Shown: in pieces, positions 1-8,866 of the stretch
Numbering within the stretch: the stretch's first letter is position 1
Layout: each line of letters opens with the position of its first letter
DNA from: GWF2-38-69 sp965228125
GTDB taxonomy: Bacteria > Verrucomicrobiota > Lentisphaeria > Victivallales > GWF2-38-69
Length of the DNA stretch: 64,000 bases
Direction: 5' to 3'
NCBI GenBank assembly: GCA_965228125.1
Contig: OZ245791.1
Location: forward strand, 1,426,001-1,490,000
Notes under the pieces: generated by a model
The model's input: only the letters and a program-made list of their open reading frames with translations
Told to the model about the DNA's origin: nothing
Databases searched by the model: none
Position numbers and translations under genes: made by a program

Positions 1-1116
1 AATTTCGATATCTCAGTAGCATCAGAGCTAATGGCTATTCTCGCTCTTGCCGAAAATCTTCAGGATATGCGCAAAAGATTCGGCAGATGCGTAATGGCGC
101 TAAACATAGACGGTAAACCCATTACGGCAGAAGACCTCGGAATAGCAGGTTCAATGGCAGTAATAATGAAGGATGCTATAAAACCTACTCTAATGCAGAC
201 AACTGAACACACACCGTGTTTCGTTCACGCAGGCCCGTTTGCAAATATAGCCCATGGCAACTCTTCCATTATCGCTGACAGAATTGCTCTTAAACTTGCC
301 GATTATGTCATAACTGAGGCAGGGTTTGGTTCGGATATGGGCTTTGAAAAATTCTGCGACATTAAAACAAGATATTCAGGAATAGAGCCTAGTGCTGCGG
401 TAATAGTCTGCACAGTGAGAGCTCTAAAGAGCCACTCAGGCAGATTTAAAATAGTTCCTGGAAAGCCGCTTGACGCAAAACTCGTTTCTGAAGATTTGGA
501 ATCCCTTGAACTCGGAATGGAAAATCTAAAAGCACACATAGCAAATATAAACAGATTCGGAATCCCAGCAGTAGTAGCAATAAACAGATTCAAAACAGAC
601 AGTCAGAAAGAAATCGATTTCCTTAAGAAAAAAGCTATAGAATTCGGGGCTTATAAAGTAGCAGAAAGCAATGTTCACGGACTTGGAGGAGAAGGCGGCA
701 AGGAGCTTGCCCATGCAATAGTAGAAGCCTGCGACAAATCCTCAACTTTCAAAATGCTTTACGAAGACAAACTTTCCCTCGTTGATAAAATTAATAAAAT
801 TTGCAAAGAGGTTTACAGTGCAGGCGGCGTTGAATTCTCTGATCTGGCGTTGAAACAATTGGAATATTACCAAAAGGATTTCGGGCATCTTCCTGTTTGT
901 ATGGCTAAAACTCAATACTCCCTTTCACACGATCCGAATATGAAAGGCTGGCCAAAAAATTACTTAATCCCGGTACGAGAAGTTTTCCTGTCTGCAGGCG
1001 CAGGATTTATTTATGTTCTGAGCGGCACGATCGCCACTATGCCAGGGCTTGGAAGCAATCCGAGTTACACAAAAGTAGATATTGATGGAAAAGGCAATAT
1101 CGTAGGATTATTTTAG
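1..1116 (+). CDS. fhs: Formate--tetrahydrofolate ligase, C-terminal part (5' end outside window)
   Basis: The frame is open from base 1, so the first ATG at 31 is internal. About 371 residues are present of a family usually near 555. The enzyme joins formate to tetrahydrofolate using ATP, giving 10-formyl-THF for purine synthesis or the methyl branch of the Wood-Ljungdahl pathway, in the cytoplasm. The visible part starts with FDISVASELMAIL (family FDITVASE..), followed by TTEHTPCFVHAGPFANIAHG, ITEAGFGSDMGFEKF and the terminal TMPGL...GNIVGLF, all diagnostic. The nucleotide-binding P-loop lies upstream of the window. No other C1 gene is visible here, so which pathway it serves cannot be decided. 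Identification is near certain. Confidence 0.96.
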   Translation, partial: NFDISVASELMAILALAENLQDMRKRFGRCVMALNIDGKPITAEDLGIAGSMAVIMKDAIKPTLMQTTEHTPCFVHAGPFANIAHGNSSIIADRIALKLADYVITEAGFGSDMGFEKFCDIKTRYSGIEPSAAVIVCTVRALKSHSGRFKIVPGKPLDAKLVSEDLESLELGMENLKAHIANINRFGIPAVVAINRFKTDSQKEIDFLKKKAIEFGAYKVAESNVHGLGGEGGKELAHAIVEACDKSSTFKMLYEDKLSLVDKINKICKEVYSAGGVEFSDLALKQLEYYQKDFGHLPVCMAKTQYSLSHDPNMKGWPKNYLIPVREVFLSAGAGFIYVLSGTIATMPGLGSNPSYTKVDIDGKGNIVGLF

Positions 1117-1267
1117 CCCCATTATACACCAATTGATTTGTACTAGAGGCCATTTATAATTATTCCGAAATAGTTAATGACGGCTTCCCAAATAGTAAGA
1201 TTAATATTGGATTGATTAGGTTTGGGTATAACAAAAAGCAAAGCTAAAAAATAATCATGGAACATTT

Positions 1268-2473
1268 ATGAAAAGAGTTATTTCCTTTCTTGCAATCACC
1301 TGTTGTTTTTGTCTAACTTTAAGCGGAGCAGATACTAACAAACCAGACAACAGTTTCATAAAAGAGAACTCAGGGGTAGCTGTCACATCATCTACCGAAA
1401 TAACAGATCAAGAAAACGGCGAACAAGAAAAACTAAATCCAGGGGAGTGGATTCCTCTATTTGACCTTGGTTATTGCATTTTTCCTTCAGTAGTTATATC
1501 AACTGCCACTATAAACGCAGCGCCTGATAATGCAGGACAAATCCAGGAACGATTAGGCGAATGGTGGGGAACTTTAGGATTGGCAGTATGCTCGCCTAAA
1601 AAAAACTGTCCTATAAGAATAGAAGTTTCCAGCACTACTTATATCAAGCCGTCCACATACAAAATAGTCCTGCCTGATGCAAATACTGTCTATCTTATTT
1701 ATCCTCCTCTGAAATATGAATATGAAAAGCTGGTCGGCGTAACACAGACAACACCTGAAGACGTTACATTTAAAGTTACAATTGATAAAAATGAAACTGA
1801 AGAAGAAGTTTTCAGGTTCCAGGTCAGACCAATAAATGATTGCGTTTACTATTATGTCAATGCTGAAGGTGAAGAGTTGGATGTCGGTTATTTTTTTGCC
1901 GCATATGTAAATGAGAACCACCCTGGAATTGAAAAAATCCTACAGGAATGCCTGAAGTCAGGAAAAGTTAGCTCTTTCAGCGGTTATGATGGAACTCCCG
2001 AAGAGGTCGAATCGGAAATAAAAGCAATATGGGAGATATTAGCTAAAAAAGGCATTTGCTACAGCTCCATCAATACTACTTCAGGAGAAGACGAAGATTT
2101 ATCCAGTCAGCATGTTAGATTATTAGGGGAGACCTTGTCCAATACTCAGGCTAATTGCGTGGACGGATCAGTTATGCTGGCATCCATATTACGTAAAATA
2201 GGATTGGATGTAAGTCTGGTCATGATGCCAGGCCATATGTTATTGCTTGTAAGTCTCGATGCAGAGGGGAATGAACATATTTGCATTGAAACCACTATGA
2301 TAGGCACCTCTTCTTTTGAAGATGCTGTGAAAGAGGGAAATGAAGAATTTCAGGAGAATGAAAAAAAATTCAATTCTGACGAAGATGACAATGGCAACTA
2401 CCAACTAGTTAATATTGCCTTTGCCAGATATATAGGAATAATGCCGATTAAAGAACTTTCAAAGAATAATTAA
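1268..2473 (+). CDS. Secreted transglutaminase-like protein
   Basis: 401 residues. Residues 1-20 form a Sec signal peptide (K/R, hydrophobic core, LSGA), so the protein is exported. The C-terminal third resembles a transglutaminase-like cysteine protease fold: Cys297 in NCVDGS starts a helix, His323 lies in PGHMLLLV and Glu341 in CIETTMIG, in the Cys-His-acid order of that fold. The middle is beta-rich and not recognised. There is no clear Shine-Dalgarno sequence; this ATG is the first that gives a good signal peptide. It stands alone, convergent with the Moco operon. Glu in place of the usual Asp in the triad, and the unknown substrate, leave the activity open: it could be a peptidase, a cross-linking enzyme or an inactive binding domain. 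Confidence 0.6.
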   Translation: MKRVISFLAITCCFCLTLSGADTNKPDNSFIKENSGVAVTSSTEITDQENGEQEKLNPGEWIPLFDLGYCIFPSVVISTATINAAPDNAGQIQERLGEWWGTLGLAVCSPKKNCPIRIEVSSTTYIKPSTYKIVLPDANTVYLIYPPLKYEYEKLVGVTQTTPEDVTFKVTIDKNETEEEVFRFQVRPINDCVYYYVNAEGEELDVGYFFAAYVNENHPGIEKILQECLKSGKVSSFSGYDGTPEEVESEIKAIWEILAKKGICYSSINTTSGEDEDLSSQHVRLLGETLSNTQANCVDGSVMLASILRKIGLDVSLVMMPGHMLLLVSLDAEGNEHICIETTMIGTSSFEDAVKEGNEEFQENEKKFNSDEDDNGNYQLVNIAFARYIGIMPIKELSKNN

Positions 2474-2509
2474 TTGCTTATAAATTTAGCAGACTTTTAC
2501 AAAGGCAAA

Positions 2510-3442
2510 TTAGTGAGAATCTATTCCTTTTATCATAAAAATAGAATGTTCAAGGGTCTTTAGTATCTCCTGTACATATTCTCTGGCCGCCTTGACACTT
2601 CCTGGAATGGCATATATCAACGTAGAATTCGCAACTCCGGCGATTGACCTGGAAATAAGCGCTGAGGGAATGTCGGTGCCATACTTGTTTCTGACATAAT
2701 CCATTATCCCCGGTATTTCCTTATCTATAATCTTCTCTACCACATCTGGCGTAATATCTCTGGGGCCAATGCCAGTACCTCCGGTAATAAAAACAACGTC
2801 TGAAATTTTAGCTAATTCTCTGATAGCGTTTTCAAGTTGGTCATGTTCATCGGGGACAACCATTCTTCTAAAAGCGATTTCCCAAGGTTTGTTAATGAAA
2901 AATTTTTCTATTTGCGTTTCTACTTCAGGCCCGCTTTTATCTTCATACTCTCCACGACTTGCTCTGTCACTTGCAGTAATAACCGAAATTTTTAAAGGAA
3001 TTTCAACATATTCTATGTCATCGCCTGCTTTTATGGAACCTGCATGCAATACTCTGCAAAATATTCCTTCATGCGGCATCACGCATTTACCTACTTCCCT
3101 AAAGATCGCACAACCTTCTCCATGGCACTTTTTCCCAATCTGGGTTACTTCCAGAATAACAGAGCCTATTATGAATTTGCCAAACAATGTTACTCTTTGC
3201 AAGTCAATACCATCTGTCGTAATATTCTCGGCAAACTCTCCGAAATTAATTTTTCTGCCGATTTGAATTGAAAATTCCTCAATCCTTTCTCTTGATAATA
3301 AACTTATCTGCCTGTGCCAGGCACCCGAATGGGCATCACCAACTAGCCCATGGCAGGAAACCTGAAGGACACCTGAAACAGGTTTTTTAATAATTCCCTT
3401 TTCTTTCGAGATATTTATTGAAACAATTTTTCCTTCTGCCAT
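2510..3442 (-). CDS. MOSC domain - MoaB/MogA fusion protein
   Basis: 310 residues from the ATG at 3442, preferred because GAGGTG precedes it at SD distance; an upstream TTG at 3478 would add 12 residues. Residues about 1-145 are a MOSC domain (GLVGDAHSG, RERIEEF, ITQIGKKCHGEGCAIF-type Cys region), a family linked to handling sulfurated molybdenum. Residues about 150-310 are a MoaB/Mog domain (ITASDRASRGEYEDKSGP, FITGGTGIGPRDITP, IAGVANSTLIYAIPGS), which adenylylates molybdopterin before metal insertion by MoeA. It is the last gene of the nhaC-moeA-moaA-moaC operon, 44 bases after moaC. The fusion puts the late insertion step and a MOSC module in one chain; similar fusions are known from anaerobes. 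The domain calls are secure, the role of the MOSC part is not. Confidence 0.9.
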   Translation of the reverse strand: MAEGKIVSINISKEKGIIKKPVSGVLQVSCHGLVGDAHSGAWHRQISLLSRERIEEFSIQIGRKINFGEFAENITTDGIDLQRVTLFGKFIIGSVILEVTQIGKKCHGEGCAIFREVGKCVMPHEGIFCRVLHAGSIKAGDDIEYVEIPLKISVITASDRASRGEYEDKSGPEVETQIEKFFINKPWEIAFRRMVVPDEHDQLENAIRELAKISDVVFITGGTGIGPRDITPDVVEKIIDKEIPGIMDYVRNKYGTDIPSALISRSIAGVANSTLIYAIPGSVKAAREYVQEILKTLEHSIFMIKGIDSH

Positions 3443-3486
3443 ACTCCACCTCTCTGTTTTGAATCTACTGTCAATCAAATTCCTAT

Positions 3487-3939
3487 TCAGATTTTAGTTT
3501 TTGTTTTCTCTAACAACCTTGTACTTGTTATCTCCATAGTTTTATCAACAGCTTTACACATGTCATAAATAGTTAAAAGCGCTATACTTACCGCTGCGAG
3601 AGCTTCCATTTCCACTCCCGTCTTGCCAATACAGGATACTTCGCTGCTCACTTCAACGCCGCCTTCAATGAGTTCAGCAACCACCCTTACATTTGTCGTA
3701 TTCAATGAATGACAGAGCGGAATCAAATCCTGAGTTTTTTTTGCTCCCATTACGCCTGCCAATTCAGCAGTTATGAGTACATTGCCCTTCTTTATATTGT
3801 TTTCTGTAATTAATTTGATCGTCTCGGATTTAAGCCTTATAAAACCGGAGGCTTTTGCTACTCTATACATATCCGCCTTGAAAGAAACATCAACCATGGA
3901 CGGTTTATTATCTTTTCCTATATGAGAAAGATTTTCCAT
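3487..3939 (-). CDS. moaC: Cyclic pyranopterin monophosphate synthase MoaC
   Basis: 150 residues, normal length. MoaC converts the MoaA product (3',8-cyclo-7,8-dihydro-GTP) to cyclic pyranopterin monophosphate in the cytoplasm. Seen: SMVDVSFKA near the N-terminus (family MVDVSDK), IPLCHSL, GVEMEALAAVS and DMCKAVDK, which carry the conserved substrate-binding His and the catalytic Asp/Lys pair. The gene starts 5 bases after moaA stops, so the two are surely co-transcribed and consecutive in the pathway. Nothing is missing or odd. Confidence 0.96.
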   Translation of the reverse strand: MENLSHIGKDNKPSMVDVSFKADMYRVAKASGFIRLKSETIKLITENNIKKGNVLITAELAGVMGAKKTQDLIPLCHSLNTTNVRVVAELIEGGVEVSSEVSCIGKTGVEMEALAAVSIALLTIYDMCKAVDKTMEITSTRLLEKTKTKI

Positions 3940-3944
3940 TTTAT

Positions 3945-4742
3945 TCAGCCCCCTAATGTATGGAATTCATTTTCAGCCCTGTCACCGGCTTGAGGTTTAT
4001 GCTTAACTGCTTCAATTATAGCTCTTTCGTTGCCAAGCTCCTTAATTGAAAAAAACTTATCGCTGAAAAGACAGGGGTAAAGTTTGCCATCGCTTGAAAG
4101 CCTGAGCCGGCTGCATGATACACACTTTCCGCCATCTCCGCCTATTACTGGCCAAAACTCACCATTTTTAATATTCATCTGCCGGATATATCTAACAACA
4201 AAGCCATTATCTTTACAGTAACTTGCAACTCCTTTAGCATCGGGTTCGTCCTGTGTTTTTTTTATCACACAATTAATTTTTATAGGAAAAAATCCGGCAC
4301 TCTTAGCCCTTTCCAATCCTTTAAAAACTTTTGATACATCACCGCCGCCAGTTATTTCTCTGTACTTTTCAGGGTCAACAGAATCTAAACTCACATTCAA
4401 TCTGCCCAAGCCTGCTTCCTTGAGTTTTAAAGCAAAATCAGCCAGTACAATTCCGTTGGTCGTCATAGACAAATCCTTAATACCTTCAATTGACGACAGC
4501 ATTTTCACCAATGCCAATATATTTTGCCTGACAAGAGGTTCGCCCCCTGTGATTCTGACTTTTCTTATACCAAATTCAACAGCTTTCAGCGTAAACTCAT
4601 ATATCTCTTCAAATGATAAAATATGATCGACTTTAATAAAATTGATCTCATTTCCGCACATACAGTACCTGCAATGCAGATTACACCTGTCCGTAACAGA
4701 AATCCTAAGGTATGTTATTTCCCTATTGAATGAGTCTAACAT
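3945..4742 (-). CDS. moaA: GTP 3',8-cyclase MoaA (short form)
   Basis: Radical SAM enzyme for the first step of Moco synthesis, acting on GTP in the cytoplasm. The start at 4742 (MLDSFNREITYLRISVTDRC) matches the family N-terminus; an ATG at 4778 would add 12 unlike residues. The gene overlaps the end of moeA by 20 bases, implying translational coupling. Seen: the radical SAM cluster motif C-x3-C-x2-C (CNLHCRYC), ITGGEPLVR, the C-terminal [4Fe-4S] motif CVSCSRLRLSSDG...YPCLF with both conserved arginines, and a terminal Gly-Gly tail. At 265 residues it is about 60 shorter than E. coli MoaA: the segment before the second cluster is reduced to a short Gly-rich linker. All catalytic motifs remain, so it is probably active. 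Confidence 0.93.
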   Translation of the reverse strand: MLDSFNREITYLRISVTDRCNLHCRYCMCGNEINFIKVDHILSFEEIYEFTLKAVEFGIRKVRITGGEPLVRQNILALVKMLSSIEGIKDLSMTTNGIVLADFALKLKEAGLGRLNVSLDSVDPEKYREITGGGDVSKVFKGLERAKSAGFFPIKINCVIKKTQDEPDAKGVASYCKDNGFVVRYIRQMNIKNGEFWPVIGGDGGKCVSCSRLRLSSDGKLYPCLFSDKFFSIKELGNERAIIEAVKHKPQAGDRAENEFHTLGG

Positions 4743-5928
4743 CCACCAATGTTCCTTCTGCAATCTCTTTAACTCCAATAGGTATGGAGATTACACAGTT
4801 TGAAAGTGCTATAGCGTTTATATGTGCCGATCCGTGGTATTCAAGCGGATAGACCTTGCCATTATCGAGCCTGACAGGAATAACAGCTTCCCTTGAAGCA
4901 TTATGCCTGCTTATCCTTTTACCTGTAAGCACCGGAAATATCTCAGGTTTGAACTCCGCGCCCATCATTGCATAAATAAATGGCTTAACAAGTAACTCAA
5001 ACTGCATAAATGTAGACACCGGATTTCCCGGCATTCCAAAGCAGGCCTTATTTTTTCCTATGCCGAAGTTAATAGGTTTTCCCGGTTGAATAGCAACTTT
5101 ATCAAAAAGGATTTTTATTCCGTTTTTCTTAAGGCAAGCAGGCACAAAGTCAAAGTCGCCCATTGAGACTCCGCCGGAAATCAGGACAATGTCATTTTCC
5201 GACAAAGCTTGTGTGATAACCTGAGTAATCTCATTTTCTTCATCCGCGACTATTCCGTAATAAGACGGCACAGCCCCGACATTTAGAACCTGAGCTGTAA
5301 GCTGATGCCCGTTGCTGTTTCTTATTTTTGATTTCGAAAGTTTTTCACCAGGTTCCACTAGTTCCGAGCCGGTGGTAATTATTCCAACTTTCGGCTGGAC
5401 TGCTACCTTCACTTTTGCATAGCCGGCAGTAGCCAGGACTGCGATATGCTGAGGTTTTATCGGAGTCCCCTTTGCCAGAAGTTTGTCCCCTTTCTTTATG
5501 TCTTCGGCTTTAAAGCAAATATTGCGCTTGCTGTTACCAGAAATGAATGAAGATATATTACCTGTAAAATTTACTTTACCCGAGGGGCTAAGCTCAGTTT
5601 CTTCTATGATTATCACACAATCAGCGCCCTGCGGGATCATAGCGCCTGTCATAATTTTGGAACACTCGCTAACTCCTATTTTCTTTTTTGGGGCATATCC
5701 GGCAGGGATTGTTTCTATTATTTCCAATTCGTTTTCTATGTCCTCTGCCCTGCAGGCATATCCATCCATGGCAGATTTGTCAAAGGGCGGCATATCAATA
5801 TCTGAAATCACATCTTCTGCAAGTATGCTCCAAATACTTTCCAGCAATTCCACCTTTTCTGTTTTAGTCCTGAAAACATTGGACATCACTACTTTAAAAG
5901 CTTCACTGAATTTTATCATATTATCCAC
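4723..5928 (-). CDS. moeA: Molybdopterin molybdotransferase MoeA
   Basis: 401 residues, full length. MoeA inserts molybdate (or tungstate) into adenylylated molybdopterin. Seen in order: MPPFDKSAMDGYA near residue 50, KIMTGAMIPQGADCVI near 90, the MoCF-binding domain with GIITTGSELV, LISGGVSMGDFDFV and IQPGKP, then GMPGNPVST and a C-terminal beta-barrel domain IV. It begins 4 bases after nhaC stops and overlaps moaA at its 3' end. A Moco enzyme itself is not encoded in this window, nor are moaD, moaE or mobA, so the pathway here is partial and must be completed elsewhere. Confidence 0.95.
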   Translation of the reverse strand: MDNMIKFSEAFKVVMSNVFRTKTEKVELLESIWSILAEDVISDIDMPPFDKSAMDGYACRAEDIENELEIIETIPAGYAPKKKIGVSECSKIMTGAMIPQGADCVIIIEETELSPSGKVNFTGNISSFISGNSKRNICFKAEDIKKGDKLLAKGTPIKPQHIAVLATAGYAKVKVAVQPKVGIITTGSELVEPGEKLSKSKIRNSNGHQLTAQVLNVGAVPSYYGIVADEENEITQVITQALSENDIVLISGGVSMGDFDFVPACLKKNGIKILFDKVAIQPGKPINFGIGKNKACFGMPGNPVSTFMQFELLVKPFIYAMMGAEFKPEIFPVLTGKRISRHNASREAVIPVRLDNGKVYPLEYHGSAHINAIALSNCVISIPIGVKEIAEGTLVDVRLIQ

Positions 5929-5932
5929 GCCT

Positions 5933-7279
5933 TTATTTTCCTTTAGATTTGATTAACTTTCCTGTCCATTTCCACGGATTATCCCCGGGCCAACTGAAAA
6001 ATATCGCAATAATCACAAACACGCCAGAAAGGTATGGGTAATAAGAATATTTCATAATAGCAAGTGGAGAAAGTACGCTCATTCCCACAAAACTCACGCA
6101 AAGCAATATCTGAGCCCCGTAAGGGATAATTCCCTGCATCGCACATGAAAAAATATCTATCAAACTGGCAGACCGTTTCGGTGATATGCCATACCTCTTT
6201 GCAATATCTTTAGCTAAGGGGCCAGTAACAATTATTGCCACTGTGTTATTTGCCGTGCATATATCAACAAGGCTCACAAGCAGTCCAATCCCAAACTCAG
6301 CACCCTTTTTAGTTTTAATGTTTGACCTCAATATCCCAAGTATCTGAGATATACCGCCATTGTATTTAATTATTTCTACTATTCCTCCAAGAATCGCCGA
6401 TATCAGAATCAGATCCATCATGCTGTTAATGCCTTTCTGAATAACATCCAACAACTGCCAGACATCGAAAGAATGCCCGATAAAACCAATTACTGTTGAA
6501 AGTATTATTCCAGTTATCAACGTGATGAAGACATTCACTCCGCAAATGGAAATAATAATTACTGCCACATATGGTATTATTTTGTAAGCTTGATAATTGC
6601 CATGAGAAAGAGATTGTGCGACGTCATATAAGCCAGCCACATAATAAAAGGCTATAAATGCCAACACCGCGGCAGGTAGGACTATAAGAAAATTCATCTT
6701 GAATTTATCCTGCATTTCACATCCTTGAGTCCTTGTGGCAGCAATAGTCGTATCGCTGATAAAAGATAGGCTGTCGCCAAACATAGCACCGCTAAGAACT
6801 GCGCCAAGCACCAAAGCTACAGGAAAAGGCGTATGCGATGATACTCCTACGGCAATTGGCCCCAAGGCCGCGATTGTTCCCATAGATGTGCCTATAGCCA
6901 GCGATATAAAACAAGCTATGAGAAATATTCCGGGGATTAGAACTTGGGCAGGAAGAAAACTTAAGGCCATATTCACAGTAGAGGCCACGGCACCCGTTTC
7001 CTTAGCTATGCTTCCGAAGACTCCAGCCAGAATGAAGATTATGCACATTATAATTATGGTCTGATTTCCGGCTCCCTGCGCAAAAACATCAAGCTTTTTA
7101 TTTGTAGGTTCATTGTGATTCATCATAATTGCAACGACCGCCGCCAATAGCACCGAAACAGCTATAGGTACTTTGTAGAAATCATGAATTATCAAAGAGG
7201 TCACAAGGTATGTCCCGAGAAATACAAAAAATGGAAGGAGAGCATAATATCTCTTTATACCTTTATATCCGGTTGCCAT
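5933..7279 (-). CDS. nhaC: NhaC-family Na+/H+ antiporter
   Basis: 448 residues, about 11 membrane helices with short loops. Family marks: AIGTSMGTIAALGPIAVG, then AMFGDSLSFISDTTIAATRTQG, the most conserved NhaC region with acidic residues inside the membrane, and NNTVAIIVTGPLAK near 350. It exchanges sodium for protons across the inner membrane; some relatives carry organic acids or amino acids with cations, so the substrate is not certain. A good ribosome site (CAGGAG) precedes the ATG. It is the first gene of the Moco operon, spaced 4 bases from moeA, an unexpected pairing. Confidence 0.87.
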   Translation of the reverse strand: MATGYKGIKRYYALLPFFVFLGTYLVTSLIIHDFYKVPIAVSVLLAAVVAIMMNHNEPTNKKLDVFAQGAGNQTIIIMCIIFILAGVFGSIAKETGAVASTVNMALSFLPAQVLIPGIFLIACFISLAIGTSMGTIAALGPIAVGVSSHTPFPVALVLGAVLSGAMFGDSLSFISDTTIAATRTQGCEMQDKFKMNFLIVLPAAVLAFIAFYYVAGLYDVAQSLSHGNYQAYKIIPYVAVIIISICGVNVFITLITGIILSTVIGFIGHSFDVWQLLDVIQKGINSMMDLILISAILGGIVEIIKYNGGISQILGILRSNIKTKKGAEFGIGLLVSLVDICTANNTVAIIVTGPLAKDIAKRYGISPKRSASLIDIFSCAMQGIIPYGAQILLCVSFVGMSVLSPLAIMKYSYYPYLSGVFVIIAIFFSWPGDNPWKWTGKLIKSKGK

Positions 7280-7495
7280 AAAACTCCTGATTATTAATAA
7301 AGCTGATGAGCCAATTAGGATTTGAGAACTAAGATAGAGTATATTTTAATTGATTTGGAGCTAATCTCTTTACCAGAATAAAAAATAGGCTCAACTTTAT
7401 GAAACCAACTCAATACTGCATACTTGCAACAACCACTAATTCGCAGAAAGAGGCTGCGCTACTGGCAAGTGTGATTAATGTTCAATAATTAGCAG

Positions 7496-8866
7496 TCACT
7501 CATATCTAAGAGCTTCAATCGGGTCTAGGCGTGATGCTTTCCATGCAGGGTAATATCCGAAAGTTATGCCTACTGCTGCTGAAACAGCAAATGCCAGAGT
7601 GATTGCGCTCGGAGATGCAGACATAGGCCAGTTAAGAACTTTTGCGATGATCATTGACCCGCCATGCCCTAACAAAATCCCGATAATCCCGCCTGAAAGA
7701 CAAAGAATAACCGACTCTGTAAGAAACTGTCTCAGAATATCTCTTTGCCTTGCTCCTACGGCCATACGAATCCCTATTTCACGGGTTCTTTCCGATACAC
7801 AGACAAGCATGATATTCATAATCCCGACCCCTCCGACAAGAAGAGAAACCATTGCAATGCAAAGAAGAAGGTTGGTTACCAGTTTTGTAGTGGCTGTCAA
7901 TGTATTTAGAATCTCGTTCAGGTTCCTTATCGTAAAGTCATCCGAAGCGCCATCCTTTATACGATGCCGTTCTCTCAAGAGCTGGGTGACTTCATTTATG
8001 GCGGAGTTTACTTCTTCTGCCGATTTTGCTGCGGCAAAAATCTGAGAAATATTGGCAAACCTGGCATACATCATATAGTTAGTGGTTTGAACAGAAGATT
8101 GGGCAGGGTAAAAATTCACACTTGTATTAGGATAAACGGAACTTGTCGATGTAGTGGACGAAGTGGCCGATGCCGTTGAGGTTTGATTTATAAGGTTTTG
8201 TCCACTTCCCGATACTCTGTATTTTATGGTAGTCCATGGAGCAATAATTATATCATCCTGATCCATTCCCATCATGTTTGCGCCCTTTGGGGCAAGCACA
8301 CCCACTACTTTAAAAGGGACATTCAAAATGCGGATTTCTTTATCAATAGGAGATTCGTTTTCAAAAAGCTCTTTTGCGATGGTTTTTCCGATAACGCAAA
8401 CTCTGTTGGAATTCAATACGTCACGATCTGTGAAGTTCTCGCCCTCACTAAAATTATCCCAGTCCCTGACGTCCATAAAGTCAGGCGTCGAACCCAAAAT
8501 TGACGAAGGAGACCAATTTTTGCTACCGTAAACGACCTGTCCTCTGGCATAAACAAGAGGTGCCGCATTTTTTATGGAAGGGCAATTTCTGATTATCGCT
8601 TTGCAGTCTTCAGGAGTAAGGGTTTTTACTCCGCCTGATCCGTATCTGGCACCATAAGTCGTTACTGATTCTGGGAAAATTATTATAGCGTTGGCTCCCA
8701 TTCCTGCAATTGCCTGCTTAATCGCATCTGTAGATCCCTGTCCGATCTCCATCATCGTTATTACAGATGCTATACCAATCACAATGCCAAGAGTGGTAAG
8801 CAGTGCTCTCATAGGATTGCGTTTTAACGAATTAAGAGAAGTTACAACTGCTATTTTAACTCTCAT
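7496..8866 (-). CDS. MacB-type ABC transporter permease (FtsX family)
   Basis: 456 residues. TM1 lies at about residues 20-42 (RALLTTLGIVIGIASVITMM), a large periplasmic MacB-PCD domain at about 45-330, then three C-terminal helices from about 335 with the FtsX signature (MLVCVSERTREIGIRMAVGA). The periplasmic domain carries a Ser/Thr-rich insert at about 230-255. Together with the preceding ATPase and the MacA-like adaptor it forms a tripartite mechanotransmission exporter that would need a TolC partner; none is in this operon. The start codon overlaps the ATPase stop by 4 bases. It is the last gene of the arsR-led run. The substrate is unknown: peptides, macrolides or lipids are possible in the family. 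Confidence 0.88.
   Translation of the reverse strand: MRVKIAVVTSLNSLKRNPMRALLTTLGIVIGIASVITMMEIGQGSTDAIKQAIAGMGANAIIIFPESVTTYGARYGSGGVKTLTPEDCKAIIRNCPSIKNAAPLVYARGQVVYGSKNWSPSSILGSTPDFMDVRDWDNFSEGENFTDRDVLNSNRVCVIGKTIAKELFENESPIDKEIRILNVPFKVVGVLAPKGANMMGMDQDDIIIAPWTTIKYRVSGSGQNLINQTSTASATSSTTSTSSVYPNTSVNFYPAQSSVQTTNYMMYARFANISQIFAAAKSAEEVNSAINEVTQLLRERHRIKDGASDDFTIRNLNEILNTLTATTKLVTNLLLCIAMVSLLVGGVGIMNIMLVCVSERTREIGIRMAVGARQRDILRQFLTESVILCLSGGIIGILLGHGGSMIIAKVLNWPMSASPSAITLAFAVSAAVGITFGYYPAWKASRLDPIEALRYE

Noticed and set aside
2769..3266. A 165-codon plus-strand frame across the MOSC/MoaB gene.
   Set aside because: Antisense shadow of a gene with clear family motifs.
7307..7393. TGAGCC (7307-7312) and GGCTCA (7388-7393) as the closing stem of a riboswitch before nhaC.
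   Set aside because: Only 6 bp over 75 bases with no recognisable conserved core in between; chance pairing is likely.
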